From positions 1 through 64,000 of the forward strand of contig NZ_LMHC01000021.1 of NCBI RefSeq assembly GCF_001427665.1: a stretch of DNA of 64,000 nucleotides. The letters are read 5' to 3'. Shown piece after piece: positions 11,054 through 20,153 of this stretch (the first letter of the stretch is position 1; each line of letters opens with the position of its first letter). This DNA is from Caulobacter sp. Root655. GTDB taxonomy: Bacteria; Pseudomonadota; Alphaproteobacteria; Caulobacterales; Caulobacteraceae. A program made the translations under genes and the position numbers. The notes under the pieces are model-generated. The model had not been told where the DNA came from. It did not search any database and saw only the letters and a program-made list of their open reading frames with translations.

Positions 11054-12352
11054 ATGTCGATCGACATCCTGATGCCCGCCCTGTCGCCCACCATGGAGGA
11101 GGGGACCCTCGCCAAGTGGCACGTCAAGGTGGGCGACACCGTCAAGGCCGGCGACGTGATCGCCGAGATCGAGACCGACAAGGCGACCATGGAAGTGGAA
11201 GCCGTCGATGAAGGCGTGATCGAGGCCATCCTGGTCGAGGCCGGAACCGAGAACGTCAAGGTCAACGCCCTGATCGCCAAGCTGGCCGGCGAAGGCGAAA
11301 GCCCCGCGCCCCCTCCTTCAAAGGATGCGCCCGCCAAGGCCGCCCCCGCCGCCGAAGCGCCCAAGGCCGCTGCTGCTCCGGCTCCCACCGCCGCTCCCGC
11401 TCCGGCGGCCGCCGCCGCCCCGACTGGCGACCGCGTGCTCGCATCGCCGCTGGCCCGCCGCCTGGCCTCGGCCGCTGGTCTGGACCTGAAGGCCATTCCT
11501 GGTTCGGGTCCGCACGGCCGGGTGGTCAAGGCTGACGTCGAAGCGGCCGGCAAGGGCGGCGTCGCCACGTCGAAGGCCGCGCCCGCCGCCGGCGCGTCGG
11601 CTCCGGCCGCCGCCGCCGAGCCCCGCAAAGTGCTGTCGCTGGAGCAGATGGGCATTCCCGCCGGCTCCTACGACCTCGTCCCGCTGGACGGCATGCGCAA
11701 GACCATTGCCCGCCGCCTGACCGACAGCTTCCGTGACGTGCCGCACTTCCCGCTGACGATCGATCTGGAGATCGACGCCCTGCTGGCCGCCCGCGCCAAG
11801 ATCAACCACCTGCTGGAAGGCCAGGGCGTGAAGGTGTCGGTCAATGACATCATCATCAAGGCCGTGGCCGTGGCCCTCAAGCGCGTGCCGGAGGCCAACG
11901 CCTCCTACACGCCCGAGGGCATCGCGATGCACAAGCACGCCGACATCGCCGTGGCCGTGGCCATCGACGGCGGCCTGATCACCCCGATCGTCCGGGCCGC
12001 CGAAACCAAGGGCCTGGCCCAGATCTCGGCCGAGGTGAAGGACCTGGCGGCCCGCGCCAAGACCAAGAAGCTGAAGCCCGAAGAGTTCCAGGGCGGCACC
12101 TTCTCGGTCTCCAACCTGGGCATGTTCGGCATCAAGGCCTTCGCCTCGATCATCAACGAGCCGCAGGGCGCGATCATGAGCGTCGGGGCCGGCGAGCAGC
12201 GTCCGGTCGTCAAGAACGGCGAGCTGGCCGTGGCCACGGTGATGACCATCACCCTGACCTGCGACCACCGCGTGGTCGACGGCGCGATCGGGGCCAAGTT
12301 CCTGGCCGCCTTCAAGCCGCTGATCGAAGAGCCTCTGACCCTGCTGGTTTAA
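11054..12352 (+). CDS. pdhC: Pyruvate dehydrogenase E2, dihydrolipoamide acetyltransferase
   Basis: The 432-residue E2 core transfers the acetyl group from lipoate to CoA. It has one lipoyl domain (residues 1-80, Lys43 in [11 protein letters not shown]), an alanine/proline linker, a peripheral subunit-binding domain (about 133-170, [19 protein letters not shown]) and the catalytic acetyltransferase domain ending with His405 and Asp409 in [24 protein letters not shown] site precedes the ATG. The gene directly follows the GFA gene. Domain order and length are as in alphaproteobacterial E2 proteins with a single lipoyl domain. Confidence 0.97.
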   Translation: MSIDILMPALSPTMEEGTLAKWHVKVGDTVKAGDVIAEIETDKATMEVEAVDEGVIEAILVEAGTENVKVNALIAKLAGEGESPAPPPSKDAPAKAAPAAEAPKAAAAPAPTAAPAPAAAAAPTGDRVLASPLARRLASAAGLDLKAIPGSGPHGRVVKADVEAAGKGGVATSKAAPAAGASAPAAAAEPRKVLSLEQMGIPAGSYDLVPLDGMRKTIARRLTDSFRDVPHFPLTIDLEIDALLAARAKINHLLEGQGVKVSVNDIIIKAVAVALKRVPEANASYTPEGIAMHKHADIAVAVAIDGGLITPIVRAAETKGLAQISAEVKDLAARAKTKKLKPEEFQGGTFSVSNLGMFGIKAFASIINEPQGAIMSVGAGEQRPVVKNGELAVATVMTITLTCDHRVVDGAIGAKFLAAFKPLIEEPLTLLV

Positions 12353-12370
12353 TCCGAAAGGGTGGGCTCC

Positions 12371-12847
12371 ATGTCCGTCTACGACTACTCCGCCAAGGCG
12401 CTGGACGGCCAGGACGCGAGCCTGGCCGACTATCGCGGCCAGGTGCTGCTGATCGTCAACACGGCCAGCAAGTGCGGTTTCACCCCCCAATACGAAGGGC
12501 TGGAGACGCTGTACCGGGACTACAAGGACAGGGGCTTCACGGTCCTGGCCTTCCCCTGCAACCAGTTCGGGGCGCAGGAGCCCGGCAACGCCGAGGAGAT
12601 CGCGAACTTCTGTTCGCTGACCTACGACGTGACCTTCCCGGTCCTGGCCAAGATCGACGTCAACGGCCCTGACGCGCACCCGCTCTATGCCTATCTGAAG
12701 CATGAGCAGAAGGGCGTCCTGGGCACCGAGGGCATCAAGTGGAACTTCACCAAGTTCCTGATCGGCCGTGACGGCGAGGTGGTCGAACGCTTCGCCCCCA
12801 CGACCAAGCCCGAAGACCTGAAGCTCGCCGTCGAGGCGCTGCTGTAA
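12371..12847 (+). CDS. Glutathione peroxidase family thiol peroxidase
   Basis: A 158-residue cytoplasmic peroxidase with the peroxidatic cysteine in NTASKCGFTPQYEGLE (Cys35), a glutamine in FPCNQFGAQEPG and the tryptophan/asparagine pair in KWNFTKFL, the catalytic set of Cys-type glutathione peroxidases, many of which use thioredoxin. A GTG nine bases upstream (12362) could also start it, but the ATG at 12371 gives the conserved MSVYDYSAKAL N-terminus and has GAAAGGG before it. It lies 18 bp after pdhC and before lpd, so it is likely in the same transcript. Confidence 0.9.
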   Translation: MSVYDYSAKALDGQDASLADYRGQVLLIVNTASKCGFTPQYEGLETLYRDYKDRGFTVLAFPCNQFGAQEPGNAEEIANFCSLTYDVTFPVLAKIDVNGPDAHPLYAYLKHEQKGVLGTEGIKWNFTKFLIGRDGEVVERFAPTTKPEDLKLAVEALL

Positions 12848-12939
12848 CGCATTGAAGTCCCATGGGACCGGCTTGCAGGCCGGTCGATCGACGCCGGCCG
12901 GCTCCCCCCGAACGGCGTCCAAGCTAGGGTAAGAAGACC

Positions 12940-14340
12940 ATGTCCACGGAATTCGACGTCGTCGTCATCGGGGCCGGCCCCGGCGGCTATGTGGCCGCGA
13001 TCCGCGCCAGCCAACTGGGCCTGAAGACGGCGATCATCGAGCGCGAGGCCCTCGGCGGCATCTGCCTCAACTGGGGCTGCATCCCGACCAAGGCGCTGCT
13101 GAAGTCCGGCGAGATCTTCGAGCAGCTGTCGCACCTGGGTGGCTACGGCCTGTCGGTCGAGAAGGCGTCCTTCGACTTCGCCAAGATCATCGACCGCTCG
13201 CGCGGCGTGGCCAAGACCATGTCGAACGGCATCGCCTTCCTGATGAAGAAGCACAAGATCGAGGTCGTCGAGGGCGAGGCCAAGCTCGAGAAGGGCAGCC
13301 CGTCGCCCAAGGTCGTCGTGGCTCTGAAAGCGGGCGGCAGCCGCACGATCCAGGCCAAGAGCGTGATCCTGGCCAGCGGCGCCCGGGCCCGCGACATCCC
13401 GGCGATCGGCGCGGTCTCGGACGGCGACAAGATCTGGACCTATCGCGACGCCCTGGCGCCCAAGGCCATGCCCAAGTCGCTGGTGGTGATCGGCTCGGGC
13501 GCCATCGGCATCGAGTTCGCCAGCTTCTACCGCGCCCTCGGCGCCGAGGTGACCGTCGTCGAGGCCGTCGACCGCATCATGCCGGTCGAGGACGCCGAGG
13601 TCTCCAAGGCCGCCCAGAAGGCCTTCGAGAAGCGCGGCATCACCTTCCGCATCGGGGCCAAGGTGACCAAGGTCGAGAAGACCAAGGACGGCGTGTCGGT
13701 GGCCGTCGAGGTCGGCGGCAAGGCCGAGACCCTGACAGCCGCTGTGTGCATCGTCGCGGTTGGCATCGCGCCCAATACCGAGGGCCTGGACGCCATCGGC
13801 CTGAACATGGATCGCGGCCACGTGGTCACCGGCAAGCACGGCGAGACCAACGTGCCCGGCCTCTACGCCATCGGCGACGCCGCCGGCCCGCCCTGGCTGG
13901 CCCACAAGGCCAGCCACGAGGGCATTCACGCCGCCGAGCACATCGCCGGCTACAAGACCCCGGCCGTCAACTCGCCGATCCCGGGCTGCACCTACGCCAA
14001 TCCGCAGGTCGCCTCGGTCGGCCTGACCGAAGCCGCCGCCAAGGCCGCCGGCATCGACGTCAAGGCCGGCCGCTTCCCGTTCAAGGTCAACGGCAAGGCC
14101 GTGGCCGCCGGCGAGACCGAGGGCTTCGTCAAGACGGTGTTCGATGGCAAGACCGGCGCCCTGATCGGCGCCCACATGATCGGCCACGAGGTCACCGAGA
14201 TGATCCAGGGCTTCGTCACGGCGATCACCCTGGAAGCCACCGAGGAAGACCTGCACGGCATCGTTTACGCCCACCCGACCATGTCGGAGGCCATGCACGA
14301 GGCGGCGCTCGACGCCTACGGGCGCGTGTTGCACATCTAG
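12940..14340 (+). CDS. lpd: Dihydrolipoamide dehydrogenase (E3)
   Basis: Lpd reoxidises dihydrolipoamide with NAD in the pyruvate and related dehydrogenase complexes. The 466-residue protein shows the FAD-binding GAGPGGYVAA, the redox-active disulfide GGICLNWGCIPTKALL (Cys42, Cys47), an NAD-binding GSGAIGIEFASF and the C-terminal dimer-interface histidine/glutamate HPTMSE (His445, Glu450). It completes the E1-E2-E3 set. A strong hairpin framed by inverted repeats ends the unit. Confidence 0.97.
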   Translation: MSTEFDVVVIGAGPGGYVAAIRASQLGLKTAIIEREALGGICLNWGCIPTKALLKSGEIFEQLSHLGGYGLSVEKASFDFAKIIDRSRGVAKTMSNGIAFLMKKHKIEVVEGEAKLEKGSPSPKVVVALKAGGSRTIQAKSVILASGARARDIPAIGAVSDGDKIWTYRDALAPKAMPKSLVVIGSGAIGIEFASFYRALGAEVTVVEAVDRIMPVEDAEVSKAAQKAFEKRGITFRIGAKVTKVEKTKDGVSVAVEVGGKAETLTAAVCIVAVGIAPNTEGLDAIGLNMDRGHVVTGKHGETNVPGLYAIGDAAGPPWLAHKASHEGIHAAEHIAGYKTPAVNSPIPGCTYANPQVASVGLTEAAAKAAGIDVKAGRFPFKVNGKAVAAGETEGFVKTVFDGKTGALIGAHMIGHEVTEMIQGFVTAITLEATEEDLHGIVYAHPTMSEAMHEAALDAYGRVLHI

Positions 14341-14345
14341 CTCTT

Positions 14346-14520
14346 GTCCTTCTCCCCTTGCGGGAGAAGGTGGCCCGCGCAGCGGGTCGGATGAGGGGTT
14401 GAAGAACGAAAACGCCGCGCCCGGCATGAAGCTGGGCGCGGCGTTTGATTTTGGAGAGACCCCTCATCCGTCGTCTATGCCGACACCTTCTCCCGCAAGG
14501 GGAGAAGGGAAGGAAAGGGA
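14346..14520. repeat. Pair of inverted REP-like elements framing a terminator
   Basis: CTTCTCCCCTTGCGGGAGAAG followed by a GGTCGGATGAGGGG tail (left) is mirrored by CCCCTCATCCG and CTTCTCCCGCAAGGGGAGAAG (right). These are extragenic palindromes of a type that is widespread in Caulobacter, here as a head-to-head pair between lpd and the convergent doxX gene. Confidence 0.75.
14410..14446. terminator. Bidirectional terminator between lpd and doxX
   Basis: AAACGCCGCGCCC (14410-14422) and GGGCGCGGCGTTT (14434-14446) form a perfect 13-bp stem with an 11-base loop. Flanking A and T runs allow it to act in both directions for the two convergent genes. Confidence 0.85.
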
Positions 14521-14522
14521 GT

Positions 14523-14918
14523 TTACGGCCGCTTGCGCAGTTGGGCGTCCACGCTCCACTCGCCCGGCCCGGCGAACACCAGGTACAGGAACAGGAAGCA
14601 GTAGAGCACCGCCGGCTCGCCCATGTTCATGGCCGGATAGAAGCCCTGCGGGGCGTGAGCCAGGAAATAGGCCACGGCCATCTGGCCCGACAGGATGAAG
14701 GCCACGGGCCGGGTGAACAGGCCCAGGGCGATCAGGCCGCCGCCGACGATCTCCAGCCAGGCCGCCACGACCAGCATGGTCGGCAGGGGATCGGGCGCGC
14801 CCGGCTGCGGGCCGGGGAAGTGGAAGAGCTTCATCAGGCCGTGCTCCATGAAGAGCAGGGCGGTGACGATACGCAACAGGCTGAGCACTCGTGGCGCCCA
14901 CACGTTCAGTCTTTCCAT
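14523..14918 (-). CDS. DoxX family inner-membrane protein
   Basis: A 131-residue protein with four predicted transmembrane helices (about residues 12-30, 47-68, 72-92 and 101-120) and the DoxX landmarks MEHGLMKLFHFP near the first helix and LEIVGGGLIALGLFTRPVA in the middle. DoxX-type proteins are small membrane proteins linked in some bacteria to quinone or redox stress functions; the precise role here is unknown. It is 35 bp downstream of the acyl-CoA synthetase gene on the same strand and may be co-transcribed with it. Confidence 0.85.
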   Translation of the reverse strand: MERLNVWAPRVLSLLRIVTALLFMEHGLMKLFHFPGPQPGAPDPLPTMLVVAAWLEIVGGGLIALGLFTRPVAFILSGQMAVAYFLAHAPQGFYPAMNMGEPAVLYCFLFLYLVFAGPGEWSVDAQLRKRP

Positions 14919-14953
14919 CGGTCCCCTCCGTTTGAGCCGTTACGCCGCCCCCA

Positions 14954-16507
14954 TCATGCGGCTCGGGCGTCCTGGTCGGCCATCCGCTGGATGGCGACAT
15001 AATCGGTCTTGCCGCTGCCCAGCACCGGCACTTCCATGACCTTGAGGATCTTGCGCGGCACCGCCAATTCGGGCGCGCCGATGCTTTGCGCATGAGCGAC
15101 CAGCGAGGTGACGGCGGCGTTCTGGCAATCGGTGACCAGAACCAGCTTTTCGCCCTTCTTCTTGTCGGGCATCGAGATCACCGCGTGGCGGCCGTCGGGC
15201 CAGACCGCCGAAGCCAGGTCCTCGGCGGCGGTCAGCGAGACCATTTCGCCGGCGATCTTGGCGAAGCGCTTCACCCGGCCCTTGATGGTGATCCACAGGT
15301 CGTCGGTCATGGTGACGACGTCGCCGGTGTCGTGCCAGCCGCCCTCGGGAGCGTCGACGCCCCCGTCTTCGCGCAGGTAGCCCGACATGATGTTGGGACC
15401 GCGCACCAGCAGGCGGCCGCCTCCGGCGATGCCTTCGACCGGCTCGATGCGCCATTCCTGGCCCGGCAGCAGGCCGCCGACCGTGCCGCGACGGTTGTCT
15501 TCGGGCTTGTTGACCGCGATGACCGGCGAGGCCTCGGTGGCGCCGTAGCCTTCGAGCACCGGCACCGGACCGAATTTCTCGGCGATGAGGTTGTGGGTCT
15601 CTTCTCGAACCTTTTCAGCGCCGCAGACGATAAATCTCAGGCCCGAGAGCTCGTCGCTCTCGGAGGCGCGGGCGTACTGGTTGACGAAGGTGTCGGTGGC
15701 CAGCAGCACCGAGGCGCCCGTGTCCTTTAGCAGCGACGGGATCTGCTTGATGTGCAGCGGCGAGGGGTACTGGAAGGCCTTCATGCCGGTCAGGATCGGC
15801 AGGATCACCCCGCCGGTCAGGCCAAAGCAGTGGAATACCGGCAGGGGGTTGAAGAACACCCAGCTGGGATCGAGCTCGATATGGGTCGCGATCTGCGCGG
15901 CGTTCGACACCAGGTTGGCCTGGCTCAGCACCACGCCGCGCGGCGCGCCGAAGCTGCCCGAGGTGAAGAGGACGACACCCTTGTCCGAGGGCTTGGCGTG
16001 ATGGCGAAAGCGGCGGGGGAAGGCGCCGGCGGCGGCGGCGAACAGCTTGTCGCCAAGGCCGATCGTGGCGCGCACGTCCTCCAGATAGGTGATCGTCGCC
16101 TTCTCCTCGAGAGCGTCGACGATGTCGTGCAGCTTGCCCAGTTCAACGAACTTGTGGGCGGTCAGCACGCGCTTGACCCCGGCCAGCTCGCAGGCGGCGC
16201 GCAGGTTCCGAAGGCCAGCCGTGAAGTTCAGCATGGTCGGCACGCGGCCGAAGGCGTGCAGGGCGAAGAAGGTCACCACCGCCCCCGCGCCGGACGGCAG
16301 CAGCACGCCGACATGCTCGCCGGGCTTGGTCATGGCCGCGATCTTGCGGCCCAGGGCGAAGCTGGCGCGGATCAGGTCGGTGTAGCTGAGCGGATTGCGG
16401 TCCTGGTCTTCCAGGATCAGCTTCTTGGCCCCGTGCTTGTCACGGGCGTCAAGCAGGGCGTCGAAGAGGGCCTTCTGGCCGTCCCGAGCGTCAAAAACTA
16501 CCGGCAT
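14954..16507 (-). CDS. AMP-binding acyl-CoA/acyl-ACP synthetase
   Basis: A 517-residue member of the adenylate-forming ligases, which activate a carboxylic acid as acyl-AMP and pass it to a thiol. Visible motifs are the phosphate loop LFTSGSFGAPRGVVLS (about 180-195), the GYGATEASPVIAVN motif (about 320) and the hinge/adenylation motif WHDTGDVVTMTDDLWITIKG with GRVKRFAKIAGEMVSL; a C-terminal lysine lies in GSGKTDYVAIQRM. The shape resembles the ligase half of Aas (2-acylglycerophosphoethanolamine acyltransferase/acyl-ACP synthetase), so a role in membrane lipid turnover is plausible, but a free fatty acid or other carboxylate is equally possible. Confidence 0.88.
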   Translation of the reverse strand: MPVVFDARDGQKALFDALLDARDKHGAKKLILEDQDRNPLSYTDLIRASFALGRKIAAMTKPGEHVGVLLPSGAGAVVTFFALHAFGRVPTMLNFTAGLRNLRAACELAGVKRVLTAHKFVELGKLHDIVDALEEKATITYLEDVRATIGLGDKLFAAAAGAFPRRFRHHAKPSDKGVVLFTSGSFGAPRGVVLSQANLVSNAAQIATHIELDPSWVFFNPLPVFHCFGLTGGVILPILTGMKAFQYPSPLHIKQIPSLLKDTGASVLLATDTFVNQYARASESDELSGLRFIVCGAEKVREETHNLIAEKFGPVPVLEGYGATEASPVIAVNKPEDNRRGTVGGLLPGQEWRIEPVEGIAGGGRLLVRGPNIMSGYLREDGGVDAPEGGWHDTGDVVTMTDDLWITIKGRVKRFAKIAGEMVSLTAAEDLASAVWPDGRHAVISMPDKKKGEKLVLVTDCQNAAVTSLVAHAQSIGAPELAVPRKILKVMEVPVLGSGKTDYVAIQRMADQDARAA

Positions 16508-16623
16508 GCCGGCGAAACCTCCCAGAAGCGCGACGTCGCGCTCTCTTGTGATTGAAGCAGGAGCCTAGCGACCAAGCGTGGCTTTGCAACACCCGTTACG
16601 TGCGCGTCACCGCACCGATCTTT

Positions 16624-17709
16624 CTAAAATGCGCTCGAACCCTTGTCGTTCAAGGCCTGGGCGACGGGGAGGCCCCGGCGGGCGCGCAGGGCGTCGTCCA
16701 CGGCGTCGAGCCAGGGGCGGCGCACCGAATCCGTTTCCAGGTGCAGGGCGTGGCGCGCCTTGGGATAGCGGGTCTCGACGCAATGGGGCAGGGCGGCGCA
16801 GACGGTCCGTCGCGGCGCGTCCAGGGCTTTGACGTCCTCGCCGGCGTCGAGCATCGCGACGGGCGTCCGAACGCGCTTCAGGTCGCGTCCCACCACGTCG
16901 ACGGCGTCATAGAAGGCCGCGTACCAGGCCAGGCTGGGCGCGCCCATGCGCAGGTCCGGGTTGGCCACTTCCCAGGCCTGCTGCACGCTGCCCCGGGGCC
17001 TGTCGTGGGTCAGCCTGGCGTCGAAGGCGTCCAACCCTTCGCGCTTCCATCCCGCCTGCCCTGGATAGCGGACGAAACCCAGTTTCAGGCCCCTGGCCCA
17101 GCGGGCGATGCGGATGAACTCGCCCTTGGCGCGGGGCAGGTCGGCGATGTCGAAATTCGGCGACGACAGGATGACGGTGTCGGCCTGCAAACCCTCCTCC
17201 AGCGCCCGCAGCGCCACCAGGCCGCCGTCGGCGTGGCCCAGAACCACGAACGGGTCGCGACCACCCCCCGAACTGGAATGCGGCCGGATGACCGCCTTGA
17301 CCATCGCCTTGACGGTCGTGACGTCGGGCGAGAGGCTGGTCGCGTGGCCCAGGTCTCGCCAGGGGCCGGTCCGCTCCGAGCCGCCCTGGCCCTGGCGTTC
17401 GAGAATCCACACGGTGTAGCCGCGGTCGTTGAGGTTCCGGGCTGTCTCGAACCAGCCTTCCGCCGACTCGCCATAGCCCGGCAGAATCAGGAGTTGGCCG
17501 CGCGGCGCGCCCTGGGGCGCCGAGACGCCGTAGCGCTGCACCGCCTCGTCGCCGACCCGTACATAGCCCCAGGCCCAGCCCGGGGGCGGCTGGAAACGCA
17601 CCGCCAGCGACGGCGGCGTCCGGCTCTCGGCGAAGGGCGCGCGGACGGCCTCGTCTCCGCAGGAGACGAGCGGCAAGGTCAGCAGGCAGGCGAGGAGGCG
17701 ACGGCGCAT
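16624..17709 (-). CDS. Alpha/beta hydrolase-fold lipoprotein with substituted nucleophile
   Basis: A 361-residue protein with a lipoprotein signal (lipobox LVSC, Cys17), so probably membrane-anchored facing the periplasm. It has the monoacylglycerol lipase/lysophospholipase layout: oxyanion strand LLILPGYGESAEGWFETARN, the nucleophile elbow, LDAGEDVKALD carrying the acid and ARHALHLETD carrying the histidine. At the elbow the expected GHSxGG reads GHADGG, so the serine nucleophile is Ala160 (codon GCC). The acid and histidine remain. The protein is therefore either catalytically inactive, a binding protein, or an enzyme with a different nucleophile. It is divergent from lipA. Confidence 0.8.
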   Translation of the reverse strand: MRRRLLACLLTLPLVSCGDEAVRAPFAESRTPPSLAVRFQPPPGWAWGYVRVGDEAVQRYGVSAPQGAPRGQLLILPGYGESAEGWFETARNLNDRGYTVWILERQGQGGSERTGPWRDLGHATSLSPDVTTVKAMVKAVIRPHSSSGGGRDPFVVLGHADGGLVALRALEEGLQADTVILSSPNFDIADLPRAKGEFIRIARWARGLKLGFVRYPGQAGWKREGLDAFDARLTHDRPRGSVQQAWEVANPDLRMGAPSLAWYAAFYDAVDVVGRDLKRVRTPVAMLDAGEDVKALDAPRRTVCAALPHCVETRYPKARHALHLETDSVRRPWLDAVDDALRARRGLPVAQALNDKGSSAF

Positions 17710-17792
17710 TCCAGGCAGTCATTTCGCGCCTTTGCCCCTGATGCAAGAACACATGCTTGATCCGGAGGCCAAGAAGTCCGATCTAGGCCGTT

Positions 17793-18785
17793 ATGGTCAC
17801 CCTGATCGACACGCTGAAGGCCCGCGTTCCCGAGGAGCGCGCCGCCCGTCACCCCGAAAAGCAGAACCGCCCGGATACGCCGGTGCTGCGCAAACCCGAT
17901 TGGCTGCGCGTCCGCGCGCCGGGTTCGCCGGGCTATAACGAGACCCGCAACATTGTTCGCGACCACAAGCTGACCACGGTCTGCGAAGAGGCGGCCTGTC
18001 CCAACATCGGCGAGTGCTGGAGCCAGAAGCACGCGACCATGATGATCATGGGCGAGATCTGCACGCGGGCCTGCGCCTTCTGCAACGTCTCCACCGGCCT
18101 GCCCAACGCCCTGGACGCCGACGAGCCGCGCCGCGTCGCCGAGGCCGTCGCCAAGATGGGCCTCAAGCACGTGGTCATCACCTCGGTGGACCGCGACGAC
18201 CTGGCCGACGGCGGGGCCCAGCATTTCGCCGAAGTGGTCCTGGCCATCCGCGCCGCCGCGCCGGGCACGACCATCGAGATCCTGACGCCCGACTTCCTGC
18301 GCAAGGACCGGGCCGAGAACGTGGTGATCGACGCCCGCCCGGACGTATTCAACCACAACCTCGAGACCGTGCCGCGGCTCTATCTGAAGATCCGCCCCGG
18401 CGCCCGCTACTACCATTCCCTGCGCCTGCTTGAGCGGGTCAAGGAGCGCGACCCCACCCAGTTCACCAAGTCCGGCCTGATGGTCGGCCTGGGCGAGACC
18501 AAGGAGGAGGTCATGCAGGTGATGGACGACATGCGCTCGGCCGGTGTCGACTTCATCACCATCGGCCAGTACCTGCAGCCGACCCGCAAGCACGCCGCCA
18601 TCGACCGCTTCGTGACGCCCGACGAGTTCAAGGCCTATGAGGCCATCGCCCGGGCCAAGGGCTTCCTGATGGTCTCGGCCAGCCCGCTGACCCGCTCGTC
18701 GCACCATGCCGGCGAGGACTTCGCCAAGCTGGCGGCGGCCCGCAAGGCTCTGGACGCCAAATCCTCGGGTCTCAAGGCGCTCTAG
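17793..18785 (+). CDS. lipA: Lipoyl synthase
   Basis: LipA inserts two sulfur atoms into the octanoyl chain bound to lipoyl domains, making the cofactor of PdhB, PdhC and related enzymes. The 330-residue radical-SAM protein has both iron-sulfur clusters: the auxiliary set Cys64, Cys69 and Cys75 ([12 protein letters not shown]) and the SAM cluster CTRACAFC (Cys90, 94, 97). The C-terminal serine ligand is in [10 protein letters not shown], with His where many homologues have Tyr. Placement next to the pdh block fits its function. The coq10-like gene begins 1 bp after its stop. Confidence 0.97.
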   Translation: MVTLIDTLKARVPEERAARHPEKQNRPDTPVLRKPDWLRVRAPGSPGYNETRNIVRDHKLTTVCEEAACPNIGECWSQKHATMMIMGEICTRACAFCNVSTGLPNALDADEPRRVAEAVAKMGLKHVVITSVDRDDLADGGAQHFAEVVLAIRAAAPGTTIEILTPDFLRKDRAENVVIDARPDVFNHNLETVPRLYLKIRPGARYYHSLRLLERVKERDPTQFTKSGLMVGLGETKEEVMQVMDDMRSAGVDFITIGQYLQPTRKHAAIDRFVTPDEFKAYEAIARAKGFLMVSASPLTRSSHHAGEDFAKLAAARKALDAKSSGLKAL

Positions 18786-18786
18786 C

Positions 18787-19248
18787 TTGCACCGTCACGT
18801 CGTCACCCGGGTGCTGCCCTATGCGCCCGAGCAACTGTTCGCGCTGGTCGGCGACGTCGAGGCCTATCCATCGTTCGTGCCGTGGATCACGGCCATGCGC
18901 ACCTGGAACGGCCGGGTCGACGGCCAGGTCAGCACGGTCGACGCCGAGGCCCAGGTCGGCTTCTCGTTCCTGCGCGAGAAGTTCGCCACCCGTGTTCGGC
19001 GCGACGCGGCGGCCCTGACCGTCGACGTCAGCCTGCTGTACGGACCCTTCAAGCGGCTATCCAATCAGTGGAGGTTTTCGCCTCATGAACTTGGAACCAC
19101 TGTGGAATTCGTCATCGATTTCGCTTTCAAGTCGCGCGTGCTCGACACCTTGCTGGCCGCCAATCTGGATCGCGCGGCCAATACGCTGATCGGCTGTTTC
19201 GAGGCTCGGGCCGCGGCGATCCACAGGGCGACGTCTATCGCCCCTTGA
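18787..19248 (+). CDS. COQ10/RatA-type START-domain protein
   Basis: A 153-residue single START/polyketide-cyclase-like domain (MHRHVVTRVLPYAPEQLFAL, then YPSFVPWITAM and LLAANLDRAANTLIGCFEARA). Homologues include mitochondrial COQ10, which binds ubiquinone and is needed for respiration, and E. coli RatA. The TTG at 18787 is chosen because it follows the lipA stop by 1 bp and gives the conserved start; no good ribosome binding site is present, so translation is probably coupled to lipA. Its 3' end overlaps the convergent enoyl-CoA hydratase gene by 14 bp. Confidence 0.85.
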   Translation: MHRHVVTRVLPYAPEQLFALVGDVEAYPSFVPWITAMRTWNGRVDGQVSTVDAEAQVGFSFLREKFATRVRRDAAALTVDVSLLYGPFKRLSNQWRFSPHELGTTVEFVIDFAFKSRVLDTLLAANLDRAANTLIGCFEARAAAIHRATSIAP

Positions 19249-20038
19249 ACGCCGCCGGGCGCTTCTGCAGGAACGCCCCGACCCCTTCGATGAAGTCGTC
19301 GGTCTTGCCAGCCGCCTTCTGGGCGTGGCGCTCGGCGTTGAGCTGGCCCACCCAGTCGGCGTCGAGGCTGTTCCAGACCAGCTTGCGGATCGCCGACAGG
19401 GCGGCGGGACCGGCGGCCAGTTCCTTGGCGATGGCGGTGGCGGTCGGCATCAGCTCGACGTCGGGCACGCAGCGATTGACCAGGCCCCAGTTCAGCGCCG
19501 TGGCGGCCGGGATCTTGTCGCCCAGCAGCATCATCTCCATGGCCCGCGCCTTGCCCACCAGGCGAGGCAGCAGGTAGGTCGAGCCGCCGTCGGGCACCAG
19601 GCCGATGCGACGGAAGGCCTGCAGGAAATAGGCGCTTTCGGCGGCGACCACGATGTCGCCCAGCAAGGCCAGGGAGCAGCCGATCCCGGCCGCGGGGCCA
19701 TTGATGGCCGTGACGATCGGCAGCGGGAAGTCGCGCAGCAGGCTGACCAGCGGGTTGTAGGTGCTCTCGAGGGCCGAGCCGGCGTCGGGCTTGCCGTCGA
19801 CATCGGCCTCACGTCCCGCCGCGCCGCCGCCCGACAGGTTGGCGCCCGAGCAGAAGCCTCGACCTTCGCCGGTCATGACCACCGCGCGGGCCGTGATCTT
19901 GCCCGCAGCGACCGAAGCGAAGGCGTGGGCCAGCTCGCGCGCCATTTCGAGGCTGGCGGCGTTGAGGGTGGTGGGGTCGGCGAGCGTGATGGTGGCGACG
20001 CCGTCGACGGCGTCCAGCCGGATCTTCTCGTAGGTCAT
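19235..20038 (-). CDS. Enoyl-CoA hydratase/isomerase family protein (PaaG-like)
   Basis: A 267-residue crotonase-fold protein, acting on acyl-CoA double bonds in fatty-acid or aromatic-acid catabolism. The oxyanion-hole segments GRGFCSGANLSGGG and NGPAAGIGCSLALLGD are present, and the catalytic region FRRIGLVPDGGSTYLLPRLVG has the PDGG signature seen in PaaG-type 1,2-epoxyphenylacetyl-CoA isomerases and related hydratases rather than the Glu pair of classic crotonase. No other phenylacetate gene lies nearby, so the pathway is uncertain. Its 3' end overlaps the COQ10-like gene by 14 bp on the other strand. Confidence 0.88.
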   Translation of the reverse strand: MTYEKIRLDAVDGVATITLADPTTLNAASLEMARELAHAFASVAAGKITARAVVMTGEGRGFCSGANLSGGGAAGREADVDGKPDAGSALESTYNPLVSLLRDFPLPIVTAINGPAAGIGCSLALLGDIVVAAESAYFLQAFRRIGLVPDGGSTYLLPRLVGKARAMEMMLLGDKIPAATALNWGLVNRCVPDVELMPTATAIAKELAAGPAALSAIRKLVWNSLDADWVGQLNAERHAQKAAGKTDDFIEGVGAFLQKRPAAFKGR

Positions 20039-20153
20039 GGCGTCCTCTCTAGGCTTGTCGTTCTTGCCTCGAGTCTAGGCGCGACTAACCTTGGGGAACA
20101 CCAGAGCCTTTCTCTGGGACAGGCGTAAAAACTTCGACCGGGCCGGCGCGGGA

